From: Pseudomonas fluorescens
Lineage (GTDB): Bacteria > Pseudomonadota > Gammaproteobacteria > Pseudomonadales > Pseudomonadaceae
Direction of reading: 5' to 3'
DNA length: 64,000 nt
NCBI RefSeq assembly: GCF_002837185.1
Contig: NZ_KZ478001.1
Location: forward strand, 42,799 to 106,798
Program-made: the position numbers and the translations under genes
Shown here: in pieces, positions 18,850-26,940 of the stretch
Layout of the letters: every line of letters starts with the position of its first letter
How positions within the stretch are numbered: the stretch's first letter is position 1
The notes under the pieces: generated by a model
The model's database searches: none
Seen by the model: only the letters and a program-made list of their open reading frames with translations
Told to the model about the DNA's origin: nothing

Positions 18850-19197
18850 ATGACCGTAAGCAATCTGCCCTTTTCCAAAGTCCGCCACAGCCAAGGCCTG
18901 GTTTTTTTGTCTGGCGAATTGCCGTTTGGTGAGGACGGCAGCTTTCCTGAAGGTATCGAAGCGCAAACGCGTTTGACCCTGACGCGTATTGCCCAGACGC
19001 TGGAAGCCGAATCGCTGTCGCTGGACGATGTTGTCAGCGTCACCGTATACCTGACCGACCGGAGTGATTTCGCCGAATTCAATCGGGCTTATGCATCATT
19101 CTTCACGACCAACCTGCCAGTGCGCGCGACCGTCTGCGCCGGCCTTGTGGTCGATGCATTGATAGAGATCAGTGTCATCGCGCAACAGCGTGCTTGA
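18850..19197 (+). CDS. RidA/YjgF family enamine/imine deaminase
   Basis: 115 residues from ATG 18850 with GAGAGAG upstream. The open frame begins at 18664, but the extra 62 residues do not resemble RidA. The core shows SQGLVFLSGELPFG, DDVVSVTVYLTDRSDFAEFN and the conserved arginine in PVRATVCAGLVVDALIEI. RidA proteins hydrolyse the enamine/imine products of amino acid oxidation or elimination to oxo acid and ammonia. It lies 12 bp upstream of a D-amino-acid dehydrogenase-like gene. This pairing suggests it clears the imine made by that enzyme. Confidence 0.9.
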   Translation: MTVSNLPFSKVRHSQGLVFLSGELPFGEDGSFPEGIEAQTRLTLTRIAQTLEAESLSLDDVVSVTVYLTDRSDFAEFNRAYASFFTTNLPVRATVCAGLVVDALIEISVIAQQRA

Positions 19198-19209
19198 TTC
19201 GGAGGCAGC

Positions 19210-20445
19210 GTGAGCGAAAAACAAGTGGTGGTATTGGGAGCCGGTATTGTCGGCGTCTGCACGGCGTTGCATTTGCAGCGCCGTGGCTGCGCAGTGACGC
19301 TGGTAGACAAAGGGTTGCCAGGGCGCGAAACATCGTTCGGTAACGCAGGCATTATTCAGCGCGAGGCCATTGAGCCTTACGCGTTTCCAAGGGATCTTGC
19401 CAGTCTGATAAACGTGGCAACCAAGCGTGACATCGGCGTTAATTACCATATGCGCGCGATGCCTGAATACGTGCCTGCCTTGGTCAGGTATTGGGCCAAC
19501 TCCGCGCCGAAGCATTACCAGGCCATTGCGGATGCCTTTCGCACGCTGATTGAGCATTCGATTAGTGAGCACTCGGAGCTGATTGAGCAAAGCGGTTCGC
19601 AGAACCTTATCGTGCGCAAAGGGTGGATTCAGGCTTTCCGTAGCCCACAGCAATTCGATGAGGCGGTGGAGCGCGCGGTACGCGTGAGTGCACACGGCGT
19701 ATTGTCCGAGCATTTGGACGGTGTCGCGCTAAGACTGGCGGAACCCGCCCTGAGTGAGGCATTGGTGGGGGGCATTCATTGGCTGCAACCCTGGACTTGT
19801 ATTGAGCCTGGAGAGCTAGTGCAGCGTTATGCCGATCTGTTCGTGAGTGAAGGTGGGCAAATTTTGCGCGGCGATGCTCGATCGTTGCGTCAATCGGGAG
19901 CCGGCTGGAGCGTCGATACCGATTCCGGATCGGTCGGCGCATCGGAGGTGGTAGTAGCGCTGGGGCCTTGGGCTCATGAACTGCTGTGTGAGTTGGGCTA
20001 CCGCATACCGTTGTTCGTCAAACGGGGTTACCACGCTCACTTTGCCGATGGAGCAACGCTGACCCGCCCGGTGCTGGATACCGAACAAGGCTACATGCTG
20101 GCGCCAATGAAACGCGGTATCCGCCTATCGACAGGGGCAGAGTTCGCCAGTCTAAGTGCACCTCCAACACCGGTGCAGTTAGGCAAGGCCGAGCGTGCTG
20201 CACGGCAAGTATTGGCGTTAGGCCCCCAAGTTGAGCGCACGCCATGGAAGGGCGCCCGACCTTGTACGGTAGACATGAAACCGGTAATCGGCGCAGCGCC
20301 CTTGCATAAAGGGCTCTGGTTCAATTTCGGCCATGCCCATCAGGGGTTTACGCTGGGCCCAGTCAGCGGTCGACTGCTCGCAGAATTGATGATGGGCGAG
20401 ACGCCTATAGTCGATCCAGCACCCTTTGCTCCAGGCCGTTTTTGA
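19210..20445 (+). CDS. D-amino-acid dehydrogenase-like FAD flavoprotein (DadA family)
   Basis: 411 residues from GTG 19210 with a perfect GGAGG seven bases upstream. The N-terminal Rossmann motif is VVVLGAGIVGVCTALHLQRR, followed by GRETSFGNAGII. The C-terminal DAO-type end is GLWFNFGHAHQGFTLGPVSG. DadA enzymes oxidise D-amino acids to 2-oxo acids and ammonia at the inner membrane and pass electrons to the respiratory chain. With ridA it forms a two-gene unit behind a HutC-type site. D-histidine or a similar imidazole D-amino acid is the likely substrate (inference). It could also be a glycine/sarcosine-type oxidase of the same fold. Confidence 0.85.
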   Translation: MSEKQVVVLGAGIVGVCTALHLQRRGCAVTLVDKGLPGRETSFGNAGIIQREAIEPYAFPRDLASLINVATKRDIGVNYHMRAMPEYVPALVRYWANSAPKHYQAIADAFRTLIEHSISEHSELIEQSGSQNLIVRKGWIQAFRSPQQFDEAVERAVRVSAHGVLSEHLDGVALRLAEPALSEALVGGIHWLQPWTCIEPGELVQRYADLFVSEGGQILRGDARSLRQSGAGWSVDTDSGSVGASEVVVALGPWAHELLCELGYRIPLFVKRGYHAHFADGATLTRPVLDTEQGYMLAPMKRGIRLSTGAEFASLSAPPTPVQLGKAERAARQVLALGPQVERTPWKGARPCTVDMKPVIGAAPLHKGLWFNFGHAHQGFTLGPVSGRLLAELMMGETPIVDPAPFAPGRF

Positions 20446-20656
20446 GCTGAGCTGCAGTGCATGAACCTTTCCGCCCGTCTCCGTTGGAGTAGCGGGCGAG
20501 AACCTGGCCTGTCAGGAAAATTAACACTGATATTTATCTACGGACGCTGCCCCTGCAGATTTCGTGTCAGTCGTCGTGGGCGCTGTTTTGATTCCAATGG
20601 GTGTATCCGTTCCATCGGCCCGCCCTAAATAATTATAAGTACCCGTTGGAGAAGTC

Positions 20657-22603
20657 ATGAATATCAAACAGAAGCTGACATGGGTATTTGCGGCCATCGC
20701 CTGTCTTCCAGTGATTATGGTCGCGGTGCTCGTCGTATTGAACTTGCGGAGCGCGGCGCAAGCCAATTTCCTGGATAGCAGCGGTCGTGAAATTCGCCAG
20801 ATTGATAACGGCATGAAGCAGTTCTTTGAAAGCATCCGCCAAAACGTCGAATACCTTGCCAAGGATCCTCGGATCGCCAGCGTCAAGGGATTGAAAAACT
20901 ATACCGCTGCGAATGCTGAGCAAACGCCGGTCACCGAAGCCGATCAGCGGCTCCAGGTTATTTTCGATCGATTTGCCGAGACCCACCCGACCACCGCATC
21001 CATTTCACTGGGGCTCAACGACGGCGGATTTGCCGGCTGGCCCGACGATCCAAAAATGGCCAGCTACGACCCCCGGGTGCGTCCCTGGTACAAAACCGCC
21101 ATGGCCGCCGCATCAGGCTTAACCGTGCGCACGGGCGCCTACTACTGGGCGCCGGATGACATGGTGCTGGTCAGCACGGTTCGCGCTTTCGCCGACGCAA
21201 GCGGCAACCCGGTAGGCGTCGTCGGTGTAGACGTCTCGCTAAAGCAACTAACGGAACTGGTTAAAACCATCAAGCTGGGCGACAGCGGGTACCTGATGAT
21301 GGTCGAAGCCAACGGCAACGTTTTAGTCGATCCCGCCAATCCCAAAAACAGCTTCAAACCCTTGGCCGATTTGGGCCCTGGCTACTCCGATCTGGCAAAG
21401 ACTGGCGATGGCGTCACCAGGATCGAAATCGATGGCGTGCCCTATATGGTCAATGTGGTCAGTTCCGAAAGCCTAGGCTGGCGCTTCATCGGTCTAATTA
21501 AGCGCGACGAAGTCATGGCTCAGGCCACCAGCCTCACATGGCTTATTGCGATGATTGCCGCCTGGTTGGCGGTCGTATTCGCCATCGTAGGCGCGAGCTT
21601 CGCCGGCGTAATCGTTAGACCAATTCGCAGCGTTGCCAATGGCTTGCAGGAAATTGCCGAAGGGGAAGGCGACCTGACACGCGAACTCGAAGTGCGGGGC
21701 AAGGACGAAACCGCCACTTTGGCTGGTTGGTTCAACCAGTTCCTTGGGATGATCGCGCAACTGATGAGGCGCATCCGCAGCGCTTCCTCCGATTTGCAAG
21801 AGGTCGCTGCGGATACAAGTCAAGTGGCCAGCAACATGAACAGCGCCGCAGTGCGCCAGCGTGAAGCAGTTGAATTAGTAAGCACGGCTTTCAACGAGAT
21901 GGTCGCTACCTCTAACGAAGTGGCTCGCTCATGTAGTCATGCGGCTTCCAGCGCGGACGTCGGTTATCGAGAGGTGCACGATGGGCAACGGCACATTGGT
22001 GAGGCCACGGGCAGCGTTCTTAAATTGAGTGAAGACCTGCAGCAGTCGGCAGGTACCATGCAGATGCTCGAGCAGGACAGTAAGAACATCAACACAATCC
22101 TCGATACCATTCGTTCGATCGCTGAACAGACCAATTTGTTGGCACTCAATGCCGCCATCGAAGCGGCGCGCGCCGGCGACCAGGGGCGTGGATTCGCGGT
22201 CGTGGCCGACGAAGTTCGCGCCTTGGCGCGACGTACTGCCGACTCAACTGGCGAGATCGACAGCCTGCTCGGCAACTTCGCGCGGCGAACCAAGGAGGTC
22301 ACCCAGCAGATGCAACGCAGCTTGGAGGCGTCGCAAACCAGCGTTGATTGTATCCAGCAGGCGAGCGACAGTTTCGACAAGATCCGCGATTCAGTAGATT
22401 CGATTCGAGACCAGAATGCTCAGATCTCCACTGCTGCAGAAGAGCAGCATCAGGTGGCCGAAGATATTAACCAACATATTGCGCAAATTCATGCCGATGC
22501 CCAATTGGTTGAGAGTGTTGCGCACTCAGCGTACGAGGGATCAGTTCGTCTTACAGACCTATCCGTACAACTGAAAGGGCTGGTAGGGGGGTTCAAACTC
22601 TAG
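20657..22603 (+). CDS. Methyl-accepting chemotaxis protein with dCache sensor
   Basis: 648 residues. Layout: N-terminal membrane helix (~10 to 29), periplasmic dCache ligand domain (~35 to 275) with the DPRVRPWYKTA and YLMMVEANGNVLVDP patterns, second membrane helix (~290 to 320), HAMP (~320 to 370), and a cytoplasmic signalling domain. The hairpin tip is NINTILDTIRSIAEQTNLLALNAAIEAARA followed by GRGFAVVADEVRALARRT. The dCache motif is typical of amino acid chemoreceptors. It follows the D-amino-acid gene pair on the same strand after 211 bp that contain a CGCCCG/CGGGCG stem-loop, so it may sense the compound used by this locus. Confidence 0.94.
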   Translation: MNIKQKLTWVFAAIACLPVIMVAVLVVLNLRSAAQANFLDSSGREIRQIDNGMKQFFESIRQNVEYLAKDPRIASVKGLKNYTAANAEQTPVTEADQRLQVIFDRFAETHPTTASISLGLNDGGFAGWPDDPKMASYDPRVRPWYKTAMAAASGLTVRTGAYYWAPDDMVLVSTVRAFADASGNPVGVVGVDVSLKQLTELVKTIKLGDSGYLMMVEANGNVLVDPANPKNSFKPLADLGPGYSDLAKTGDGVTRIEIDGVPYMVNVVSSESLGWRFIGLIKRDEVMAQATSLTWLIAMIAAWLAVVFAIVGASFAGVIVRPIRSVANGLQEIAEGEGDLTRELEVRGKDETATLAGWFNQFLGMIAQLMRRIRSASSDLQEVAADTSQVASNMNSAAVRQREAVELVSTAFNEMVATSNEVARSCSHAASSADVGYREVHDGQRHIGEATGSVLKLSEDLQQSAGTMQMLEQDSKNINTILDTIRSIAEQTNLLALNAAIEAARAGDQGRGFAVVADEVRALARRTADSTGEIDSLLGNFARRTKEVTQQMQRSLEASQTSVDCIQQASDSFDKIRDSVDSIRDQNAQISTAAEEQHQVAEDINQHIAQIHADAQLVESVAHSAYEGSVRLTDLSVQLKGLVGGFKL

Positions 22604-22980
22604 GATGTGTTGATTGGTGATGCAAGCATGCTAAGTCATGCGAGCGGAAAAGTAGGGGCAGCAGCGTGCGGAAAGCTGAACATGGTCATCTGCTTACTTT
22701 TTGCCATATTCTAGGTCGTATACATGAGGTCGTCAGTCATGCGTGGCACTTTATAAGCCGAAAAGCATGGCCGCGTGATAGCACATCCAAGCGGCCCGCG
22801 GCCGAACTTCCAGATAGTTAAATTGATCGGCTTCTTACTCAAACGGGGCGGTTAATTCATTTGATCCAAGCCTGGGGATGACGTTGTGCCTGAAGTCAGC
22901 ATGTCGAAAATTGATATCGACATACTGCCCGTAGAAGCGAGATTTCGTCGTTCTGCAAGCAGCACGCTTAAGTTAACTGG
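22604..22980. other. Intergenic stretch
   Basis: 377 bp between the chemoreceptor and the YdhR-like gene. I see no gene, repeat or stem-loop I can support. Confidence 0.5.
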
Positions 22981-23298
22981 TCAACCGCTCGTAATGGTTG
23001 AAGCGCCCTCATGAACAGGCATAGCGGTGATGACCAGATCTTTAAGGAACGGCTCGGCGGCGACGCTCGCAATAGCTGGCGACGCCATGAAGGCGTCCAT
23101 CGATGCTTTGTCCTCCCAGATGTATACGCTGGCAAAGGTACCCGTGTCGAAATCAGCCATCCAAGTCTTGCGGACGAGTCCAGGTACCTGCGCAATCGCT
23201 TCGGCGTACGGCCGCACCCAGCGCTCATCGTATTCCTCCTCGCTCAGCGTCAAGACATATCGGAAAATCTGCGCATATCTCATGGTCGTCTCACTCAT
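22981..23298 (-). CDS. YdhR-like dimeric ferredoxin-fold protein (putative monooxygenase)
   Basis: 105 residues. The order PYAEAIAQVPGLVRKTWMAD, ASVYIWEDKASMDAFMAS, then PFLKDLVITAMPVHEGAS follows the YdhR family pattern of small alpha/beta proteins related to antibiotic-biosynthesis monooxygenases. Function in this family is largely unproven; a role with aromatic or quinone compounds is often guessed. It is divergent from the LysR-type gene at 23371, which is the usual arrangement of a LysR regulator and its target. Confidence 0.75.
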   Translation of the reverse strand: MSETTMRYAQIFRYVLTLSEEEYDERWVRPYAEAIAQVPGLVRKTWMADFDTGTFASVYIWEDKASMDAFMASPAIASVAAEPFLKDLVITAMPVHEGASTITSG

Positions 23299-23370
23299 TG
23301 GGCCTCAGCACATGCTGGTAGGAGAACGGTAAAGATTGTCACTGGCAGAGACAATAACTATGATGACTAT

Positions 23371-24264
23371 GTGGCAATACGTTATACGGACGCAGCCGCG
23401 CGGCTGAAATCTTTCAGCGCCGCTGCACGCGAGTGCGGTGTCTCGCAGCCGACCGTGTCCGCTGCGGTCGCAGACCTGGAAGCTACGCTGGGCACCGCGC
23501 TGTTCCTACGTGGTCGTCGAATGCTCGAGCTAACTTCAACAGGTACACGGCTTTTACCCAGAATCGCTGAGGTTCTAGACGCCGTGAATGCGCTGCAGGC
23601 CGAATCGCGCGATCTCGCTTCAACTGCACGATCCGAATTGCGGATCGGTTTCACTCCCCTTGCTGGCGCAGCGCGCGTGGCGGCTCTTCTTGACCCGTTC
23701 ACGAAGCAGCACCCAGAAACCAGAATGTTCTTCTTTGAGTTAAGTGTTGTAGAGCTAGAGAGTCGTCTCAGCGCGGGTCAGTTGGACGTGATAATAGGCT
23801 GCGGCTTTCGGCGGGTCAGGACGCACAAACGACTGAAGCTGCTGAGCGATACACTGGTTCTATGCTCGAAGGATGCCGAAATAGAGGGGTTGACGGCTGT
23901 TCAACTCGCTACGGCTAGCAAGTGTTGTTTGCTTCTCACAGAAGATATATGCGGCTTGGCAACCGCCACCCGTGGGCTATTCGAGTCGGCTGGTCTTAAT
24001 TTGGAAGCTTACCCAGGACGCGCAATGAGTTACGGAGCGCTAGAAGACTGGGTTGAACTGGGTCTTGGAAGTGCAGTGATGCCCCGTTACCACGTCAGAA
24101 ACCGCGCAATCGCGCATTCATTGCAAGATGCAGTCGGCGTTCCACTGGCGCTGGAGGTGGAGGCTGTATGGAAGTCGCCTTTGGCCTCAGCCGAGCACGC
24201 CGCAAGTTTCTTGACCTACCTGCACCGCGTCGCACCGACGTTTGCCCGCGAGATGAATTACTGA
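23371..24264 (+). CDS. LysR family transcriptional regulator
   Basis: The open frame reaches back to 23011 across the divergent gene. GTG at 23371 gives a normal LysR N-terminus: about 15 residues before FSAAARECGVSQPTVSAAVA. From there the protein has 297 residues. The effector-binding domain (residues ~90 to 290) includes LRIGFTPLAGAARVAALLDP. No strong ribosome site is visible, so the start is uncertain. It probably regulates the divergent YdhR-like gene. Confidence 0.85.
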   Translation: MAIRYTDAAARLKSFSAAARECGVSQPTVSAAVADLEATLGTALFLRGRRMLELTSTGTRLLPRIAEVLDAVNALQAESRDLASTARSELRIGFTPLAGAARVAALLDPFTKQHPETRMFFFELSVVELESRLSAGQLDVIIGCGFRRVRTHKRLKLLSDTLVLCSKDAEIEGLTAVQLATASKCCLLLTEDICGLATATRGLFESAGLNLEAYPGRAMSYGALEDWVELGLGSAVMPRYHVRNRAIAHSLQDAVGVPLALEVEAVWKSPLASAEHAASFLTYLHRVAPTFAREMNY

Positions 24265-24796
24265 AGTTTCTTCGTAACGCAGACTGGATGACTCTAGGAG
24301 ATGCCATATGTGCATGGAGTGCGAACTTCGAAGTTATTGTTATTGGATGGCTCGACTGTCGCCTCGGCCTGGTTTACCGGATCTCAACGACCGCGCAGAC
24401 GCATGATTGCTTTCTAGGGCTTGAGTTTTAGCAACGGGTTATGGGGTATCGACTGAAACGCCGTAGCGCTTGTGTCCTCTAGAAGTAATGCAGTACCTGG
24501 GGCGTATTGCGAGGATGGCGAGCGTTTAAGCGCTGGCACCCAACGCCCTAGCAATAGCTTGATCGCGAATGCGGCTCGGTCTTTTGGTGTGGTGGATCCA
24601 CCACCAAGGTATGGAGGACTGCTGTGAACAGGGCAGGCGAGAAGCTGAATCTGACTATTCGTTGCTCTTCATCACGGGCAGCAATCGACCCATTGCTGCC
24701 GGTTGCGACAGGCAGCAATGGCCCAATCTATCTCGCGCGCTGCGGCGTCAGCACATCTTTGAGATAGGCATCCGGATCATGCCCATTCATTCGCGC
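24265..24796. other. Intergenic stretch with inverted repeats
   Basis: 532 bp between the LysR gene and the alcohol dehydrogenase. No gene is supported. It holds a GGTGGATCCACC palindrome near 24591 and the GGCAGCAAT repeat set at 24677. Confidence 0.5.
24677..24719. repeat. Triple GGCAGCAAT repeat that can form alternative stem-loops
   Basis: GGCAGCAAT at 24677, its exact complement ATTGCTGCC at 24692, and GGCAGCAAT again at 24711. The middle copy can pair with either flank, giving two exclusive hairpins. Sequences of this type are common between Pseudomonas genes, so it may be only an intergenic repeat. Confidence 0.6.
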
Positions 24797-25807
24797 TTAG
24801 ATATCTAGGCAAATTTTGCCGAAATGTTGGTTGGTTTCTTGATACTTGAACGCTTCGACAATCTCACTCAAAGGGAAATGACGATCAATTATCGGGCGCA
24901 TACCATCAGCATTGATGGCTCGGATCATGTCTTGCTGCTGGCTGCGGCTGCCCACCAATACACCCTGCAGGCGCACTTGCTTGATCAGTGCTGGTACAAA
25001 ATTCATTGCACCGCTTACGCCACTCAGTATCCCGATGACCGAGATGTGGCCAGCAACCCTAATTGCAATCATCGATTGCTCAAGCGTTGCAGGGCCGCCG
25101 ACTTCAATGATGTGATCAACCCCACGGCCACCCGTTAGAGCGCGTGCAGTTTCGCCCCAGTTAAGGTCTTTGCGGTAATTGATCACATGATCAGCGCCTA
25201 GCGCTTTCAGACGTTCAAGTTTGTCGTCGCTTGAAGAGGTCGCAATGACGGTAGCACCGGTCATTTTAGCGAACTGCAAAGCAAAAATTGAAACGCCACC
25301 AGTGCCTTGAACGAGCACGGTGTCGCCCGGCTTGAGTGAGTCATCGGCCATCAAGGCACGCCATGCAGTCAGACCGGCGGTGGTAAGCGTCGACGCTTCA
25401 GCGTGGCTGTATCCAGTCGGCGCGTGGGTGAACGATGTGGCTTTGGCCGTCACTTGCTCACGAGCGTAGCCGTCAATGCCATCACCAGGCACGCTAACAA
25501 AACCTTCAACCAGTGGCGCACCGCTGATCCAATCCGGGAAGAAGGTGCTGACGACCGAGTCACCCAACTTGAATTCAGTGACATCTGGGCCGACAGCAAT
25601 GACTTCCCCTGCACCATCAGCCATAGGGATGCGTTTTTCGGTAGGGCCCCACATACCGCTGACGACCGCGAAGTCGTGGTAGTTCAGCGAGTTGGCGTGA
25701 AGGCGCACGGTGATTTCGCCGTGCGCTGCGGCTCGGATTTCGCTGCTGCCAACCATAACGTTTTCATAGCCGCCACCGGGTTGGACGAAGATAGTTTTGC
25801 TGTTCAT
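24797..25807 (-). CDS. Zinc-type/quinone-oxidoreductase-like NAD(P)-dependent alcohol dehydrogenase
   Basis: 336 residues of the medium-chain dehydrogenase superfamily. The GroES-like domain (residues ~25 to 130) has NSLNYHDFAVVSGMWG. The nucleotide-binding domain contains DTVLVQGTGGVSIFALQFAK near 165 and the basic region ATSSSDDKLERLKALGADHVI. The usual catalytic-zinc cysteine near residue 40 is not seen, so it is closer to quinone oxidoreductases than to true alcohol dehydrogenases. It lies next to an ArsR-type regulator on the same strand, which probably controls it. Confidence 0.88.
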   Translation of the reverse strand: MNSKTIFVQPGGGYENVMVGSSEIRAAAHGEITVRLHANSLNYHDFAVVSGMWGPTEKRIPMADGAGEVIAVGPDVTEFKLGDSVVSTFFPDWISGAPLVEGFVSVPGDGIDGYAREQVTAKATSFTHAPTGYSHAEASTLTTAGLTAWRALMADDSLKPGDTVLVQGTGGVSIFALQFAKMTGATVIATSSSDDKLERLKALGADHVINYRKDLNWGETARALTGGRGVDHIIEVGGPATLEQSMIAIRVAGHISVIGILSGVSGAMNFVPALIKQVRLQGVLVGSRSQQQDMIRAINADGMRPIIDRHFPLSEIVEAFKYQETNQHFGKICLDI

Positions 25808-25861
25808 GGGATTTCCTTAAGTTTTCTAATTACGCGAAATAACGAAATGAAAGATTAAAAA

Positions 25862-26158
25862 TTACAATTCTATGGTCAACCTAGCCGCAAACTCATCAAT
25901 CGCCTCCTCGTTGCGTCGGTAGTAAGTCCACTTTCCGATGCGGGTAGTAAGCACGAAGCCTGCACGTTGCAAGATAGCTAAATGTGCAGACGCGGTAGAA
26001 GGTGAAAGGCCGGCCTTGTGCTGCAAATGGGTTACACACACTCCTATCGCAGGATCGCCATGATCCTGAGGTGGAAAATTACTGAGTGGGTCTTTAAGCC
26101 ACTCCATCATTTGCATGCGAGTGTCATTGCCCAGGGCTTTGAGCTGTTCGAGTATCAT
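25862..26158 (-). CDS. ArsR-type winged-helix transcriptional regulator
   Basis: 98 residues from ATG 26158. The open frame extends to 26275, but the extra residues do not look like the family. The HTH core is LKALGNDTRMQMMEWL, then HLQHKAGLSPSTASAHLAI followed by LQRAGFVLTTRIGKWTYYRR, the standard ArsR wing. No metal-binding CxC pair is obvious, although CVTHLQ supplies one cysteine. It sits 54 bp upstream of the dehydrogenase gene and is likely its repressor. Confidence 0.87.
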   Translation of the reverse strand: MILEQLKALGNDTRMQMMEWLKDPLSNFPPQDHGDPAIGVCVTHLQHKAGLSPSTASAHLAILQRAGFVLTTRIGKWTYYRRNEEAIDEFAARLTIEL

Positions 26159-26392
26159 GGTTGGTAATGTTACGCTTTTTTCCGAAATGTTCAATGAGTA
26201 ATCTGTTACCTCTCGCAAGGGTTTGAAGTCAAAAAGAATCATCCAGCTGAATCGACTCCACTTTTGTAGACGCACCGAATGGCTGCTTGGATTACCCCGC
26301 GCTGGTGCACATCCTCGGGTTATGCTTGAACGACCGCGCCTGACCCATAGCTGCCTGTTACCTAGAGGGCGGCTATCTCCTTAGCGCGGACG

Positions 26393-26662
26393 CTAGCTGA
26401 CCCCTACCTGAACCAACTCCCGCTCGACTGCGTTCCGGTATTTTTTGCACTCAATCAGCACGATGAATTCGGCCCCTGCAAAAGCTAGGAATTTCGCCAG
26501 CACGTCGATCTGGTAGGTAGAGTCGTAGGCCTCGACCTTCACGTCGTGCTTGACCTCCAGCGATGTCAGTTCAACTCCCTGTTTGAGGATCCAGTCCCTG
26601 ACTAACCGCTCGAATTCGGTGGCTGTGATTTCAAGATCCGGGTTCGCCATCGGTGGGAACAT
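26393..26662 (-). pseudogene. Truncated Mrr-type restriction endonuclease
   Basis: 89 residues from ATG 26662, which has AAGGA six bases upstream. The frame carries the start of an Mrr-like catalytic domain: EITATEFERLVRDWI, then YQIDVLAKF with the catalytic D, and LIECKKYRNAVEREL with the E-x-K pair. It stops abruptly after VQVGVS, where full-length relatives go on for the rest of the domain. The broken end faces the 22-kb core side and probably marks a deletion at the left edge of the defence island. Confidence 0.72.
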
Positions 26663-26940
26663 TTGCTGTCCTTAAACTAAGAGGTTGCCCGTCCAGCTTT
26701 GGGCGGGAGGGCGGTTATCCTGCACAAACTACTGCGGCGAAGCGCAACTAATCTCTGGAGGCAGCTCATAACACGAATAAAGAGGACTGGCTCTAGATCT
26801 GCAGAGCCAGGCCAATCCCCCATTACGCGACGGCGTGATCCATCGGTTTCGAGCGAGCCGGCGATATCTAGCTATAATTTGCGAGTTGTCGGGCCGCTCG
26901 CATTGTTGCTGTCCCAAGGAACGACGACCAACAGGTAGCG

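Noticed and set aside
24569..24808. 79-codon open frame
   Set aside because: Crosses the GGCAGCAAT repeats, no ribosome site and no resemblance to a protein family.
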